DNA of 61,873 bases, from contig DATCCY010000013.1 of NCBI GenBank assembly GCA_036510975.1, positions 1 to 61,873 of the forward strand. The letters run 5' to 3'. The translations under genes were made by a program, and so were the position numbers. The stretch's first letter is position 1; every line of letters starts with the position of its first letter. This document shows positions 1-8,430 of this stretch, in pieces. The notes below the pieces were generated by a model. That model was not told the origin of the DNA. It searched no databases and was given only the letters and a program-made list of their open reading frames with translations. The stretch comes from Longivirga sp036510975 (GTDB taxonomy: Bacteria > Actinomycetota > Actinomycetes > S36-B12 > CAIYMF01).

Positions 1-269
1 AAGCCGTCATGAGAAGCCAGCCCGATCAGCCCGGCCACGCAGATGTGCCTGCATCGCCTTCGAGACGCTGAGGTTGGTGCTGCGTGGTGATCTGGTGCGG
101 TCCTTGTGGTCACAAGATTGGTCACGGTGACCGCGGACTCGTCTGGATTTCCACACCCCCCTGTGGATCCACAACCAGCTCTGACCTGCGGCGATGCGTC
201 ACCGGTGGTTACGGGCAACCAGGCCCGGACACCCGTCTTCGGAGTTCAACTCCCCCCTCGCGCACCACA
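1..269. other. Gene-free left edge
   Basis: No convincing coding frame is seen in this stretch downstream of the first minus-strand gene. It contains a perfect 12-bp palindrome TGTGGATCCACA near 172-183 and several GGTCAC/GTGACC words around 107-131. Positions 238-266 resemble the 3' end of a tRNA (a TTCAACT-like loop and a terminal CGCGCACCA), but no 5' half or matching acceptor strand lies nearby, so no RNA gene is called. Confidence 0.5.
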
Positions 270-307
270 CGACAGGCTCTCGTCCCCCGGGGCGGGGGCC
301 TTCGTCG
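270..307 (-). terminator. Putative terminator of the SDR gene
   Basis: A GC-rich imperfect hairpin lies 18 nt beyond the stop codon of the minus-strand SDR gene. Its outer arms are CGACAGGC and GCCTTCGTCG, and its inner arms are CCCCC and GGGGG. There is no long T tract, as is usual in high-GC actinobacteria. Its position and pairing support a terminator, but the stem is interrupted. Confidence 0.45.
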
Positions 308-324
308 TTCCTCGGCGGGGAGGG

Positions 325-1170
325 TCAGCGGGACAGGCGCTGCGTGAGGCGCGCGTGGCCGGCTGCGACGAGGCGGCCGTAGTGCCCGGGCGAGATCCGG
401 GCGAGGGCGTCGAGGACGTACGTCGATGCGCCGATCAGGACGCGTGGCTTGCGCCGCTCGGCACCGTCGACGATCTTCCGTGCCGCGATGGCCGGGTCCA
501 TCGAGAGGAGCTTCGTCCATGCCGCGCGCCCCTGCTCGTACTCCGTCGGGTCCACGCCCGCGCCGATGCGCGCGCTCTCGGCGATGCTCGTCGCGATGCC
601 GCCCGGGTGCACGGTCGTGACCCCGACCTCGTGCTCTGCGAGCTCTGTCCGCAGCGCGTCCCCGAAGCCGCGCACCGCGAACTTGCTCGCGCTGTAGGCC
701 ACCTGACCGGGTGGGGCGATGAGCCCGAACAGGCTGGAGATGTTGACGATGTGCGATCCGCGGGTTGAGACGAGGCTGGGCAGCAGGGTGTGCGTCATCA
801 GGAGCACGGCGTGGAGGTTGACCGCGAGCAGCCACTCGACGTCGTCGAGGCTGACCTCGGCGAAGCGGCCGCCGAGGGCGACGCCGGCGTTGTTCACCAG
901 CAGGTGCACGTGCGGGTGGGCGTCGCGGATCGCCTCGGCCGTGGCGAGCGCCGCAGTGCGGTCGGCGAGGTCCACGGCGTAGGTCGTGACGGCCCGGTCG
1001 GCGCGGCCGGCGCGCACCTCGTCGGCGAGGGCGGCCAGGCCGGGTTCGTCGCGGTCGAGCAGCACGAGGTGCGCGCCGCGCGCGGACAGCTCACGAGCGG
1101 TGGCGCGGCCGATGCCACCGGCCGCCCCAGTGACGATGGCGGTGGCGCCGTCGACCACGAAGCGCTTCAC
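325..1170 (-). CDS. SDR family oxidoreductase
   Basis: This is a classical short-chain dehydrogenase/reductase of 281 aa, an NAD(P)-dependent enzyme oxidising or reducing an alcohol/carbonyl pair in the cytoplasm. It shows the cofactor motif TGAAGGIG near the N terminus, the NNAG motif, a catalytic YSASK and a following HPGG segment. The GTG at 1170 is chosen because GGAGA lies 7 nt upstream and the reading then begins directly on the Rossmann strand. An earlier in-frame start would read through the palindromic repeat at 1192-1236. It follows the flavin monooxygenase gene on the same strand with 63 nt between them, resembling the monooxygenase/SDR pairing of mycobacterial mymA-type operons. 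Substrate is not predictable from the sequence. Confidence 0.93.
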   Translation of the reverse strand: MKRFVVDGATAIVTGAAGGIGRATARELSARGAHLVLLDRDEPGLAALADEVRAGRADRAVTTYAVDLADRTAALATAEAIRDAHPHVHLLVNNAGVALGGRFAEVSLDDVEWLLAVNLHAVLLMTHTLLPSLVSTRGSHIVNISSLFGLIAPPGQVAYSASKFAVRGFGDALRTELAEHEVGVTTVHPGGIATSIAESARIGAGVDPTEYEQGRAAWTKLLSMDPAIAARKIVDGAERRKPRVLIGASTYVLDALARISPGHYGRLVAAGHARLTQRLSR

Positions 1171-1191
1171 GAAGGCTTCTCCTGTCGGAAG

Positions 1192-1236
1192 TGAAGGCGG
1201 AGTCTGTTGTCCTCTATGCAACCAAGGCGTCCTTCA
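1192..1236 (-). repeat. Palindromic repeat family 1, copy A
   Basis: This is the first of three copies of a dispersed 42-45 bp imperfect palindrome. Read on the minus strand it begins TGAAGGACGCCTTGGTTGC and ends ACTCCGCCTTCA, so the ends TGAAGG...CCTTCA pair and a second block (GTTGC against GCA/ACA) can extend the stem. Copy A has the same orientation as the upstream monooxygenase gene, and its first three bases are that gene's TGA stop codon. Other copies are at 15618-15662 and 25786-25827. A terminator or REP-like role fits the location. Confidence 0.85.
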
Positions 1237-2691
1237 TCGCTTCCGGGTGAAGGTGACGCCTTCGTCGGTGAGGGGGGACCGGGTGAGGAGGCGGACGTCC
1301 TGGCGGTAGTTCTGCAGGAGGCGCCACGGGGGACGGGTGCCCTGGGTGGGGAGGCTCGCGGCGGCGCGGCGGACGTAGCCGGCGGACAGGTCGAGCAGCG
1401 GGAGACGCGCGTCGTCGGGCGGAGGCACCGGGGTGACGGCGGCGCACCCGTGGGTGTCCAGGTGGTCGAGGAGGCGGCACACGTAGCGGCTCACGAGGTC
1501 GCACTTGAGGGTCCACGAGGCGTTCGTGTAGCCGACGGCGAAGGCGAAGTTCGGGACGCCGGTGAGCATCATCCCCTTGTAGGCCACGGCGGACGGCGCG
1601 TCGACCGGCACGCCGTCGACCGAGAGCGCGATCCCCCCGATGAGCAGCAGGTCGAGCCCGGTCGCCGTGACGACGACGTCGGCGTCGAGCTCCTGGCCCG
1701 ACTCCAGGAGCAGCCCCGTGGTGACGTAGCGCACGACCCGGTCGGTCACGACCGATGCCTGGCCTGCGCTGATCGCCCGGAAGAGGTCGCCGTCGGGCAC
1801 GACGCAGAGCCGCTGCGTCCACGGGTCATAGGACGGCGTGAAGTGGGTGGCGACGTCGTAGCCCTCGGGCAGCTGTCGACGCACGCCGCCGACGAGCACG
1901 CGCCTCATCAGCCCGGGCCAGCGCCGCGAGAGCCGGTAGCTGAGCCCGGCGGTCGCGATGTTCTTGCTCCGCACCACCGTGTACGCCGCCTCCGCCGGCA
2001 GCACGCGTCGCACGAGGTCGGCGACCGCGTCGCGCGACGGGAGCGACACGACGTAGGTCGGCGAGCGCTGCAGCATCACCACGTGCCGCGCGGTGCCGGC
2101 GAGCGCTGGCACGAGGGTGATCGCCGTGGCACCGCTGCCGATGACGACGACCCGCTTGCCCGCGACATCGAGGTCCTCGGGCCAGTGCTGCGGGTGGACG
2201 ACCTCGCCGCGGAAATCGTCGCGGCCGGGGATCTGCGGCTCGTGGCCGTGGTCGTAGCGGTAGTAGCCCGTGCAGGAGAACAGGAAGCGGCAGCTGAGGG
2301 TGACCCGTTCACCGGTGTCGGTGCGCAGCACCTCGACGGTCCAGCGCGAGTCGGTGCTTGACCAGTCGGTGGCCACGACCCGGTGGTGCAGCCGCACGCG
2401 TGCGGTGACGCCGTACTCGTCGGCGGTGTCCTGGACATAGCGCAGGATCGACGGACCGTCGGCGAGGGCCTCGCCGGCGAGCCACGGGCGGAACGGATAG
2501 CCGAGGGTGTGCATGTCGGAGTCCGAGCGGATCCCCGGGTAGCGGAAGAGGTCCCAGGTGCCGCCGATCGTGTCGCGCGACTCGAGCACGGCGTAGGTCG
2601 TCCCAGGACGCTCGAGCTCGAGGCGGCAGGCCGCGCCGACGCCGGACAGTCCCGCCCCGACGACGAGGACGTCGAGGTGCTCGGTGGCCAT
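1234..2691 (-). CDS. Flavin-containing (Baeyer-Villiger type) monooxygenase
   Basis: A 485-aa class B flavoprotein monooxygenase using FAD, NADPH and oxygen to oxygenate a ketone or similar substrate. The N-terminal FAD motif GAGLSG (residues about 12-17) is followed by the family fingerprint FRGEVVHPQHWP, matching FxGxxxHxxxWP, and a second nucleotide-binding motif GSGATA. Length fits the smaller FMO/BVMO group such as MymA and EthA. It lies between a phosphotransferase-like gene (38 nt upstream) and an SDR gene, all on the minus strand, and the SDR could supply or remove ketones. The stop codon lies within the palindromic repeat at 1192-1236, so the repeat has been added to or has defined the C-terminal end. 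Confidence 0.93.
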   Translation of the reverse strand: MATEHLDVLVVGAGLSGVGAACRLELERPGTTYAVLESRDTIGGTWDLFRYPGIRSDSDMHTLGYPFRPWLAGEALADGPSILRYVQDTADEYGVTARVRLHHRVVATDWSSTDSRWTVEVLRTDTGERVTLSCRFLFSCTGYYRYDHGHEPQIPGRDDFRGEVVHPQHWPEDLDVAGKRVVVIGSGATAITLVPALAGTARHVVMLQRSPTYVVSLPSRDAVADLVRRVLPAEAAYTVVRSKNIATAGLSYRLSRRWPGLMRRVLVGGVRRQLPEGYDVATHFTPSYDPWTQRLCVVPDGDLFRAISAGQASVVTDRVVRYVTTGLLLESGQELDADVVVTATGLDLLLIGGIALSVDGVPVDAPSAVAYKGMMLTGVPNFAFAVGYTNASWTLKCDLVSRYVCRLLDHLDTHGCAAVTPVPPPDDARLPLLDLSAGYVRRAAASLPTQGTRPPWRLLQNYRQDVRLLTRSPLTDEGVTFTRKR

Positions 2692-2729
2692 GCGCGGACG
2701 CTACCGCCCCGCACGCTCGGTGAGCGGTC

Positions 2730-3722
2730 TCAGTCGACGTCGAGCCGCAGGGCCCGCAGGTAGCCCCATCGCGCGTCGGTCGTGGCGTCGCGCTCGTGCT
2801 CGCGCTGGAGTGCGCCCGCGAGGCTCGCGACGTCGGACAGCACCCACCCGACCCGGTAGAGGGTGAGGACCGCGGGATCGACGTCGATGCCCGAGAGACG
2901 CTGGTAGGTCTCGAGGAACGCGGCGTCGACGGGGCCGTCCCACCCGCCGGCGGCCAGCCAGAGGTCGCGCTCCGGGGGCGCGGTGGCGACGGTGTCCCAG
3001 TCGATGAGCCGGCACCCGGCGTCGCCGATCAGGACGTTGCCGGGGTGCGGCTCGCCGTGGGTGACGACGTGCGGGCGGCCCGCGGCGTGGGCCACGAGCG
3101 CGGCATGCCGGTCGAGGAGCCGGCGTACGTCGTCCGCGTGCTCGTCGAGCCAGGCACGCGCGGGCTCCGACCACGGCCCACCGGTCCACGGCGCGTCGAC
3201 CGACGCGAGCAGCATGGCGACGGCGTCGCGGTCGCCGCTGCCGACGTCGTCGCGCGGACGCACCCCGATGGGCAGGGCAGCGTGGAGCTCCGCGAGGAGG
3301 AGCGCCATCTCGTCGCGGCGCTCCGCGGGGAAGGTGTCGGCGAACCCGCCCGTCTCGCCGGCGCTGTGGGGCACCACGGAGACCGCCCATCGGTCGGTGA
3401 CGGCGAGCAGCGGGGTCCCGTCGCGGGCGGGCACCGGCGACAGGACGAAATGGAGGCCGCAGCCGTCGCGCAGCACGGCAGCGGTCGCGTACGCCGTGCT
3501 CAGGCCGGCGAGGACGCCTGCGCGGTCGTCGCCGAGCCACGGCTTCGCGTCGAGGTCGTCGGCCGAAACGAACCAGCGCCGACCTGCGGTGTCGACGACC
3601 TCCCAGTGGTGGCTGCCGAAGCCCACAGTGGCGTACTCGCGACGGCGGACCTCGATGCCCCAGTGGCCGCTCAGCGCGGCGTCCACGACGGCCTCGTCGA
3701 GGTCGGCCGGCGGGGTGAGCAC
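2730..3722 (-). CDS. Aminoglycoside phosphotransferase-like kinase
   Basis: A 330-aa protein with the APH/choline-kinase fold. The catalytic loop HGEPHPGN corresponds to the HGDxxxxN motif, with Glu where Asp is commonest, and the magnesium-binding LIDWDTV follows about 15 residues later. The N-terminal lobe is divergent. Such proteins phosphorylate small hydroxylated metabolites or drugs, and the sequence does not decide the substrate. The start is a GTG whose reading leads straight into the conserved region. It is probably cotranscribed with the downstream monooxygenase and SDR genes. Resistance to aminoglycosides should not be inferred from the family name alone. Confidence 0.82.
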   Translation of the reverse strand: MLTPPADLDEAVVDAALSGHWGIEVRRREYATVGFGSHHWEVVDTAGRRWFVSADDLDAKPWLGDDRAGVLAGLSTAYATAAVLRDGCGLHFVLSPVPARDGTPLLAVTDRWAVSVVPHSAGETGGFADTFPAERRDEMALLLAELHAALPIGVRPRDDVGSGDRDAVAMLLASVDAPWTGGPWSEPARAWLDEHADDVRRLLDRHAALVAHAAGRPHVVTHGEPHPGNVLIGDAGCRLIDWDTVATAPPERDLWLAAGGWDGPVDAAFLETYQRLSGIDVDPAVLTLYRVGWVLSDVASLAGALQREHERDATTDARWGYLRALRLDVD

Positions 3723-3790
3723 GTCCTGACGCTAGGCGCCGGGGGCGGACACCGCGAGGCAGTTGCCGCCGGTGTGCTGGACTGTCGCCC

Positions 3791-4651
3791 GTGCCCGCGC
3801 TCCTCGCCCTCGTCTCGGCGATGGTCTGGGGCGTCGCCGACTTCGTGGGCGGGCTCGCGTCGCGGCGCTCGACCCCGCTGCAGACCCTGGCGCTCACGAC
3901 CCCGGCCGGTCTCGTGCTCATCGTCCCGCTCGCCCTGCTGGTCGGGGGCGACCCCAGCGGTTCGGCGCTGCCGGGCATCGGCTCCGCGCTGTTCGGCTCG
4001 ATGGGCATCCTGCTGCTCTACGCCGCGCTCACGATCGGCCCGATGGGCATCGTCTCGCCGGTCGCCGCCGTGATCGGCGCCGCGATCCCGGTCGTCGTGG
4101 GACTGCTGCAGGGCGATCGACCGGGGACCGCGGCGTACGTCGGCATGGTGCTGGCGGTCGTCGCCATCGTGACGGTGGGGCTCGAGCCGCAGGCCCCCAC
4201 CGACGACTCGCGGCACCAGAAGGTGTCGACGAAGGCGCTGCTGCTCGCGATCGCGTCGGGCATCGGGATCGGCGGGTTCATGGCCGTCATCTCGCAGGCC
4301 CCGGACGACTCCGGGCTCTGGTCCGTCGTGTGGGCGCGCGGCACCTCGACCCTCATCATCGCGGTGCTCGGCGGCGTTGTGGCGCTGCGCTCACGGACGC
4401 CGTACCTCGCACCGGGCCGGTCGATCCGGGTGCAGGCGTTGTCCGCGGGCCTGCTCGACGTCGGCGCGAACGCCATCTACGTCCTCGCGCTGCAGATCGG
4501 CCTGCTCTCCGTCGTCTCCGTGCTCGGCTCGCTCTACCCGGCGGCGACGGTGCTGCTCGCGCGGTTCGTGCTCGCCGAGCGGCTGCACCTGATGCAGAAG
4601 GTCGGCATGGCCACGGCGATCCTCGCCGCCGCCCTGCTCGCCCTCGGCTGA
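3791..4651 (+). CDS. EamA/DMT family transporter
   Basis: A 286-aa integral membrane protein with about ten hydrophobic segments arranged as two EamA repeats. The first is around residues 1-135 and the second around 150-286, separated by a short hydrophilic linker. Family members export or import small metabolites in the inner membrane. The GTG start at 3791 gives a protein that begins with the first transmembrane segment, as usual for this family. It is divergent from the phosphotransferase-like gene, with 68 nt between them, and is followed 12 nt later by two small membrane proteins on the same strand, so a three-gene transcript is likely. Substrate unknown. Confidence 0.88.
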   Translation: MPALLALVSAMVWGVADFVGGLASRRSTPLQTLALTTPAGLVLIVPLALLVGGDPSGSALPGIGSALFGSMGILLLYAALTIGPMGIVSPVAAVIGAAIPVVVGLLQGDRPGTAAYVGMVLAVVAIVTVGLEPQAPTDDSRHQKVSTKALLLAIASGIGIGGFMAVISQAPDDSGLWSVVWARGTSTLIIAVLGGVVALRSRTPYLAPGRSIRVQALSAGLLDVGANAIYVLALQIGLLSVVSVLGSLYPAATVLLARFVLAERLHLMQKVGMATAILAAALLALG

Positions 4652-4663
4652 GAGGATCACCGC

Positions 4664-5074
4664 GTGAGCACCGCACCCCTCCTCGCGTCCACGTGGCCCG
4701 TCGCGACGGTCCAGGTCGTCGTCACGGTCCTTGCGCTCGCCCTGGCCGTCGTCACCGGCGTGCTCGCCCTCCTCGACCGCAAGCTCCCCCGGTGGGTGCT
4801 CGGGCTCGTGGCCCTGCTCGAGGCCGCGCTGCTGGTGATGCTGGTGCAGTGCGTCGTCGCGTGGGTCGGCGGCAACGGACCGGCGGACCCCGTCGTGTTC
4901 CTCGCCTACCTCGTCGTCGTGCTGGTGGCGGCTCCGGGCACGGTCTGGTGGGGTGCCGCCGAGCCGGGACGCTGGGGCACCGGCGTCGTGTGCATCGCTG
5001 GGCTGCTGATCCCCGTGCTCGTCGTCCGCCTGGAGCAGGTCTGGACCGGGGCGTCGGTGGCGACCGGTGGCTGA
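4664..5074 (+). CDS. Small integral membrane protein (hypothetical)
   Basis: A 136-aa protein with four hydrophobic segments, at about residues 12-38, 44-66, 80-98 and 107-124, and a short soluble tail. No named domain is recognised. The start is the GTG 12 nt after the EamA gene. Its last 8 bases overlap the next gene, which is also a small four-helix membrane protein, so the two are probably made together and may interact. The pair looks like a conserved actinobacterial unit, but that is an impression, not a search result. Confidence 0.75.
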   Translation: MSTAPLLASTWPVATVQVVVTVLALALAVVTGVLALLDRKLPRWVLGLVALLEAALLVMLVQCVVAWVGGNGPADPVVFLAYLVVVLVAAPGTVWWGAAEPGRWGTGVVCIAGLLIPVLVVRLEQVWTGASVATGG

Positions 5075-5516
5075 CGACGTCGAGGTGACCGAGCCGGGGT
5101 CGACCCGGCACGGGCCCGGCCGGGCGCTCATCACGGTCTACGCGATCCTCGCCGTCGCGGCCACGGCCCGCTCGCTGTTCGAGCTCGCCACGAAGTTCTC
5201 GCAGGCACCCGTGCCCTACCTGCTCTCCACGTTCGCGGCGGTGGTCTACTGCGTCATCACGGTCGCCCTCGTGAAGGACACGCCCGGCTGGCGGCGGGTC
5301 GCCTTCGTCGGGATGGTCGTCGAGCTCGTCGGGGTGCTCGTCGTGGGGACGTGGAGCCTCGTGCACCCGGAGACGTTCCAGAACACCGTGACGGGCAAGG
5401 GCGTCCACAGCGTCTGGTACTGGTACGGGCTCGACTACCTGTTCGTGCCGCTCGTCCTGCCCGTGCTCGGGCTGAACTTCCTGCGGCGGACCCGGCCGCA
5501 CGTCGCCGAGATCTGA
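5067..5516 (+). CDS. Small integral membrane protein (hypothetical)
   Basis: A 149-aa protein with a short charged N-terminal tail (about residues 1-19), then about four transmembrane segments. An aromatic stretch, VWYWYGLDY, sits before the last helix. The GTG start lies inside the end of the preceding gene, with an overlap of 8 nt. This implies translational coupling and makes the start credible. No family function is recognised. Together with the preceding gene it forms a tightly linked pair behind the EamA transporter. Confidence 0.77.
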   Translation: MADDVEVTEPGSTRHGPGRALITVYAILAVAATARSLFELATKFSQAPVPYLLSTFAAVVYCVITVALVKDTPGWRRVAFVGMVVELVGVLVVGTWSLVHPETFQNTVTGKGVHSVWYWYGLDYLFVPLVLPVLGLNFLRRTRPHVAEI

Positions 5517-5580
5517 CGGATCCCTGACGTTCGCCCGCCGAGGCTGGTGCCGGGCCACGTCCGTCGCGCAGGCTGTCGGC

Positions 5581-6981
5581 ATGGAGCCCACGCACAGCGC
5601 CGACGTCGTCGTCCTCGGTCTCGGTCCCGGTGGTCAGCAGGTGGCGGAGGATCTCGCCGCCGCGGGCGTCCCGGTCGTCGGGATCGACGGCGGTCTGGTC
5701 GGAGGCGAGTGCCCGTTCTGGGGCTGCGTCCCGTCGAAGCGGATGGCGCGGGCCGCCGGCGCCCTCGCGGAGGCCGACCGCGTCGACGGGCTGGCTGGCC
5801 ACGCCGAGGTCGCACCCGACTGGACGCCGGTGCACGCCTGGATCCGCGACTCCGCGACCGACGACTGGGACGACCGGGTGGCCGTGGAACGCCTCGAGGA
5901 CAAGGGCGCGACCTTCGTGCGTGGTCACGGCCGGCTCGACGGCCCGCGCAGGGTCGTCGTCACGACCCCGGAGGGTGAGCAGGTCGTCGTCACCGCGACC
6001 CGCGCTGTCGTGGTGGCGACCGGATCGGCGGCCGCCGTGCCGCCGATCGAGGGGCTCGCGGGCACGCCGTACTGGACGAACCGGGAGTTCGTGCAGAGCC
6101 CGACGCTGCCGGCGTCGCTCGTGGTCCTCGGCGGTGGCGCGATCGGCTGCGAGCTCGCGCAGGCGGCGGCGCGGTTCGGCGTGACGGTGACGGTCGTGGA
6201 GTACGCCGCGGGGCTGCTGGCCCTCGAGGAGCCCGAGGCCGGCGCCCTGCTCGCCGAGGTCTTCGCGCGCGAGGGGATCTCCGTGCGCACCGGGGTCGGG
6301 GCGCGGCGCGTCGAGCACGCCGCCGACGGGTTCGTCGTGACGCTGTCCGACGGGTCGGTCGTGCGCGGCGAGCGGCTGCTCGTGGCCACCGGCCGCCGGG
6401 TCGACCTCGCCGCGATCGGTGCGGAGTCCCTCGGGGTCGACGTCACGGCGCGGTCGTTCACGGTGGACGACCGGCTGCGCGTGATCGGGTCGGACGGCCC
6501 GGTCGACGGCGTCTTCGCCATCGGCGACTGCGCGGGACAGGGCGCGTTCACGCACGTGGCCGTGCACCACGCGCGGGTGGTGGTCGAGTCGTTGCGCGCT
6601 CCCGGCGCCCCGCTCGCGTCGAACCCCATCACGGCTCTGCCGCGCGTGACGTTCACCGACCCCGAGGTCGGCGCGGTCGGGCTGACGGCTGCGTCGGCGC
6701 GCGCCCGTGGGCTCGCCGTCCGCGTCGTCTCGGTGCCGCTCGCGGGTGCGGCCACGCGTGGCTGGATCCACGGTCCGGGCAACGACGGGTTCATCACGCT
6801 GGTCGAGAGCGACGGCGTCCTGGTGGGCGCCACGAGCGCGGGCCCGACGGGCGGTGAGGTGCTCGGCGCGCTCTCGGTGGCGGTGCAGGGCCGTGTGCCG
6901 GTGTCCGAGCTGCGCCGGATGGTGTGGGCCTACCCCACGATGCACCGCGGGATCGACTACGTCCTCTCGCTGCTGGAGTGA
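5581..6981 (+). CDS. Pyridine nucleotide-disulfide oxidoreductase (MerA/Lpd-like)
   Basis: A 466-aa two-dinucleotide-binding flavoprotein. It has the FAD motif GLGPGG near residue 13, the redox-active disulfide in GGECPFWGCVPSK (Cys-x4-Cys), a second NAD(P) motif GGGAIG, the second FAD motif IGDCAG, and a C-terminal dimerisation domain. The C-terminal histidine-glutamate pair typical of dihydrolipoamide dehydrogenase (HPTxxE) is absent. The equivalent segment reads AYPTMHRG, closer to the YLTMVEG region of mercuric reductases. A simple lipoamide dehydrogenase role is therefore unlikely, and the enzyme may reduce quinones, metals or another disulfide partner. It stands alone, with a strong hairpin following it. 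Confidence 0.87.
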   Translation: MEPTHSADVVVLGLGPGGQQVAEDLAAAGVPVVGIDGGLVGGECPFWGCVPSKRMARAAGALAEADRVDGLAGHAEVAPDWTPVHAWIRDSATDDWDDRVAVERLEDKGATFVRGHGRLDGPRRVVVTTPEGEQVVVTATRAVVVATGSAAAVPPIEGLAGTPYWTNREFVQSPTLPASLVVLGGGAIGCELAQAAARFGVTVTVVEYAAGLLALEEPEAGALLAEVFAREGISVRTGVGARRVEHAADGFVVTLSDGSVVRGERLLVATGRRVDLAAIGAESLGVDVTARSFTVDDRLRVIGSDGPVDGVFAIGDCAGQGAFTHVAVHHARVVVESLRAPGAPLASNPITALPRVTFTDPEVGAVGLTAASARARGLAVRVVSVPLAGAATRGWIHGPGNDGFITLVESDGVLVGATSAGPTGGEVLGALSVAVQGRVPVSELRRMVWAYPTMHRGIDYVLSLLE

Positions 6982-6991
6982 ACCCAGCCGA

Positions 6992-7035
6992 GATGTGTGA
7001 CCAGCGGCATCGACACCCGCCGCTGGTCACACGTC
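6992..7035. terminator. Bidirectional hairpin terminator
   Basis: A perfect 14-bp stem, GTGTGACCAGCGGC at 6995-7008 against GCCGCTGGTCACAC at 7019-7032, has a 10-nt loop and can be extended by three more pairs (one G-T). It lies between two convergent genes, 10 nt after the flavoprotein stop and 9 nt before the end of the monooxygenase-like gene, so it can serve both. Confidence 0.82.
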
Positions 7036-7043
7036 AGCGACGG

Positions 7044-7430
7044 CTACAGGCTCTGGGCGGTGACGGCGTTGGACATGCGCAGGCGCAGCGGGTCTAGCCG
7101 CATGATGCCGGGGCCGTCGGCCACGAGGTCGGGGAGCTCGTTCATCAGCCGGTGGAACAGCGGAGCGCTGCGGTGCGCCTCGAGCGACTCCTCGTCGCGG
7201 AACCACTCGTAGAGCCACACGACGTCGGCGTCGTCGGGCTCGACGCAGAGGAAGAACGCCTCGGTGCCCGGCTCCGAGTCGAGGTCGTCGACATAGCGGT
7301 TGAGGACGTCGAGCGCGGCCGCGCGCAGGCCCGGCTTGATCGGCACGCGGACCAGGAGCCCGATGCGACCGGGCAGCACAGCATCGACGCCGGGTCCTGC
7401 GTGCTCGGTCACGGGGAAAGTGTCACCCAT
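7044..7430 (-). CDS. Antibiotic biosynthesis monooxygenase (ABM) domain protein
   Basis: A 128-aa protein with a ferredoxin-like ABM/putative quinol monooxygenase domain. It shows the typical opening GLLVRVPIKPG, a central EAFFLCVEPDD strand, the WLYEWFRDEES segment and an amphipathic helix around HRSAPLFHRL. Such cofactor-free dimeric proteins oxidise quinols or related aromatics, or detoxify metabolites. The ATG at 7430 is used, and a GTG six codons inside is an alternative. It is divergent from the DNA glycosylase gene and convergent with the flavoprotein gene. Whether it works with that flavoprotein on quinones is speculative. Confidence 0.85.
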   Translation of the reverse strand: MGDTFPVTEHAGPGVDAVLPGRIGLLVRVPIKPGLRAAALDVLNRYVDDLDSEPGTEAFFLCVEPDDADVVWLYEWFRDEESLEAHRSAPLFHRLMNELPDLVADGPGIMRLDPLRLRMSNAVTAQSL

Positions 7431-7511
7431 CGCCGACCGCGGTGGCAGGCCGACCCGGCGAATCCCACGACGGCCTCCCGCGGAGCGGCCTGCGCCTGGC
7501 AGGCTCGTCCT

Positions 7512-8405
7512 GTGCCCGAGCTGCCCGAGGTGGAGTCCCTCGCCGCCTATCTGCGCGCCACCGCCACGGGGCTGCGCGTCGCCCGCGTGGAGCTCGCTGC
7601 GATCAGCGCGCTCAAGACCTTCGACCCGCCCGTGACCGACCTGGTCGGGGCGCGCATCATCGATGCGACCCGGCGCGGCAAGTACCTCGACGTTGTGCTG
7701 GCCGACGAGGACGGCGAGGTGCTGCACCTCGTCACCCACCTGTCGCGGTCGGGCTGGCTGCACTGGCGCAAGGAGATGAGCGCCGCGCCGCCGAAGCCGG
7801 GGAAGGGGCCGCTGGCCTTCCGCGTCGTCCTCGTCGACGACGACGGCGTCGCCGCGGGTGGCTTCGACCTCACCGAGGCGGCGACCCGCAAGGGGCTCTC
7901 CGTCTACGTCGTGCGCGATCCGGAGACGATCGACTGGGTCGCGCGTCTCGGGCCCGAGCCGCTGGCCGAGGACTTCACCCTCGAGGCCTTCACCCGGATC
8001 CTCGCCGAGGCGGGCGGCAAGCAGCTCAAGGGCGTGCTGCGCGACCAGTCGACGATCGCCGGCATCGGCAACGCCTACAGCGACGACATCCTGCACGCCG
8101 CGCGGCTCAGCCCGTTCAAGGCCGCCGGCAAGCTCACGCCCGAGGAGATCGCCACCCTCTACGCCGCCGTGCACGACGTCCTGACCGACGCCGTCACCCG
8201 CTCCGAGGGCCTCGGCGCAGCCGACCTCAAGGCCGAGAAGAAGCTCGGCATGCGCGTGCACGGCCGCACCGGGCAGCCGTGCCCCGTCTGCGGGGACGTC
8301 GTGCGCGAGGTCAGCTTCGCCGACTCCTCGCTGCAGTATTGCGCGACCTGCCAGACCGACGGCAAACCCCTCGCCGACCGCCGCTACAGCAAGTTCCTCA
8401 AGTAG
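7512..8405 (+). CDS. Fpg/Nei family DNA glycosylase
   Basis: A 297-aa base-excision repair enzyme that removes oxidised bases and nicks the strand. The processed N terminus PELPEVE carries the catalytic proline and glutamate. The conserved lysine is in RRGKYLDV, and a C-terminal zinc ribbon CPVCGD...CATC has two CxxC pairs. The helix-two-turn-helix motif includes QSTIAGIGNAYSDD. The GTG at 7512 is chosen because proline must be residue 2 for catalysis, so longer upstream reading is excluded. It is 25 nt upstream of the FAD oxidoreductase gene. Assignment between Fpg (MutM) and Nei subgroups is left open. Confidence 0.95.
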   Translation: MPELPEVESLAAYLRATATGLRVARVELAAISALKTFDPPVTDLVGARIIDATRRGKYLDVVLADEDGEVLHLVTHLSRSGWLHWRKEMSAAPPKPGKGPLAFRVVLVDDDGVAAGGFDLTEAATRKGLSVYVVRDPETIDWVARLGPEPLAEDFTLEAFTRILAEAGGKQLKGVLRDQSTIAGIGNAYSDDILHAARLSPFKAAGKLTPEEIATLYAAVHDVLTDAVTRSEGLGAADLKAEKKLGMRVHGRTGQPCPVCGDVVREVSFADSSLQYCATCQTDGKPLADRRYSKFLK

Positions 8406-8430
8406 CCGGGCAGCGGGGGAGGATGGCGGG

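Noticed and set aside
150..185. DnaA-box-like words (TTTCCACAC, TGTGGATCC)
   Set aside because: Only near matches to TTATCCACA, no cluster of boxes and no dnaA or dnaN nearby; not an origin.
238..266. tRNA-like 3' end (TTCAACT loop followed by CGCGCACCA)
   Set aside because: The T stem does not pair properly, and no D arm, anticodon arm or 5' acceptor strand precedes it. At most an old attachment-site scar.
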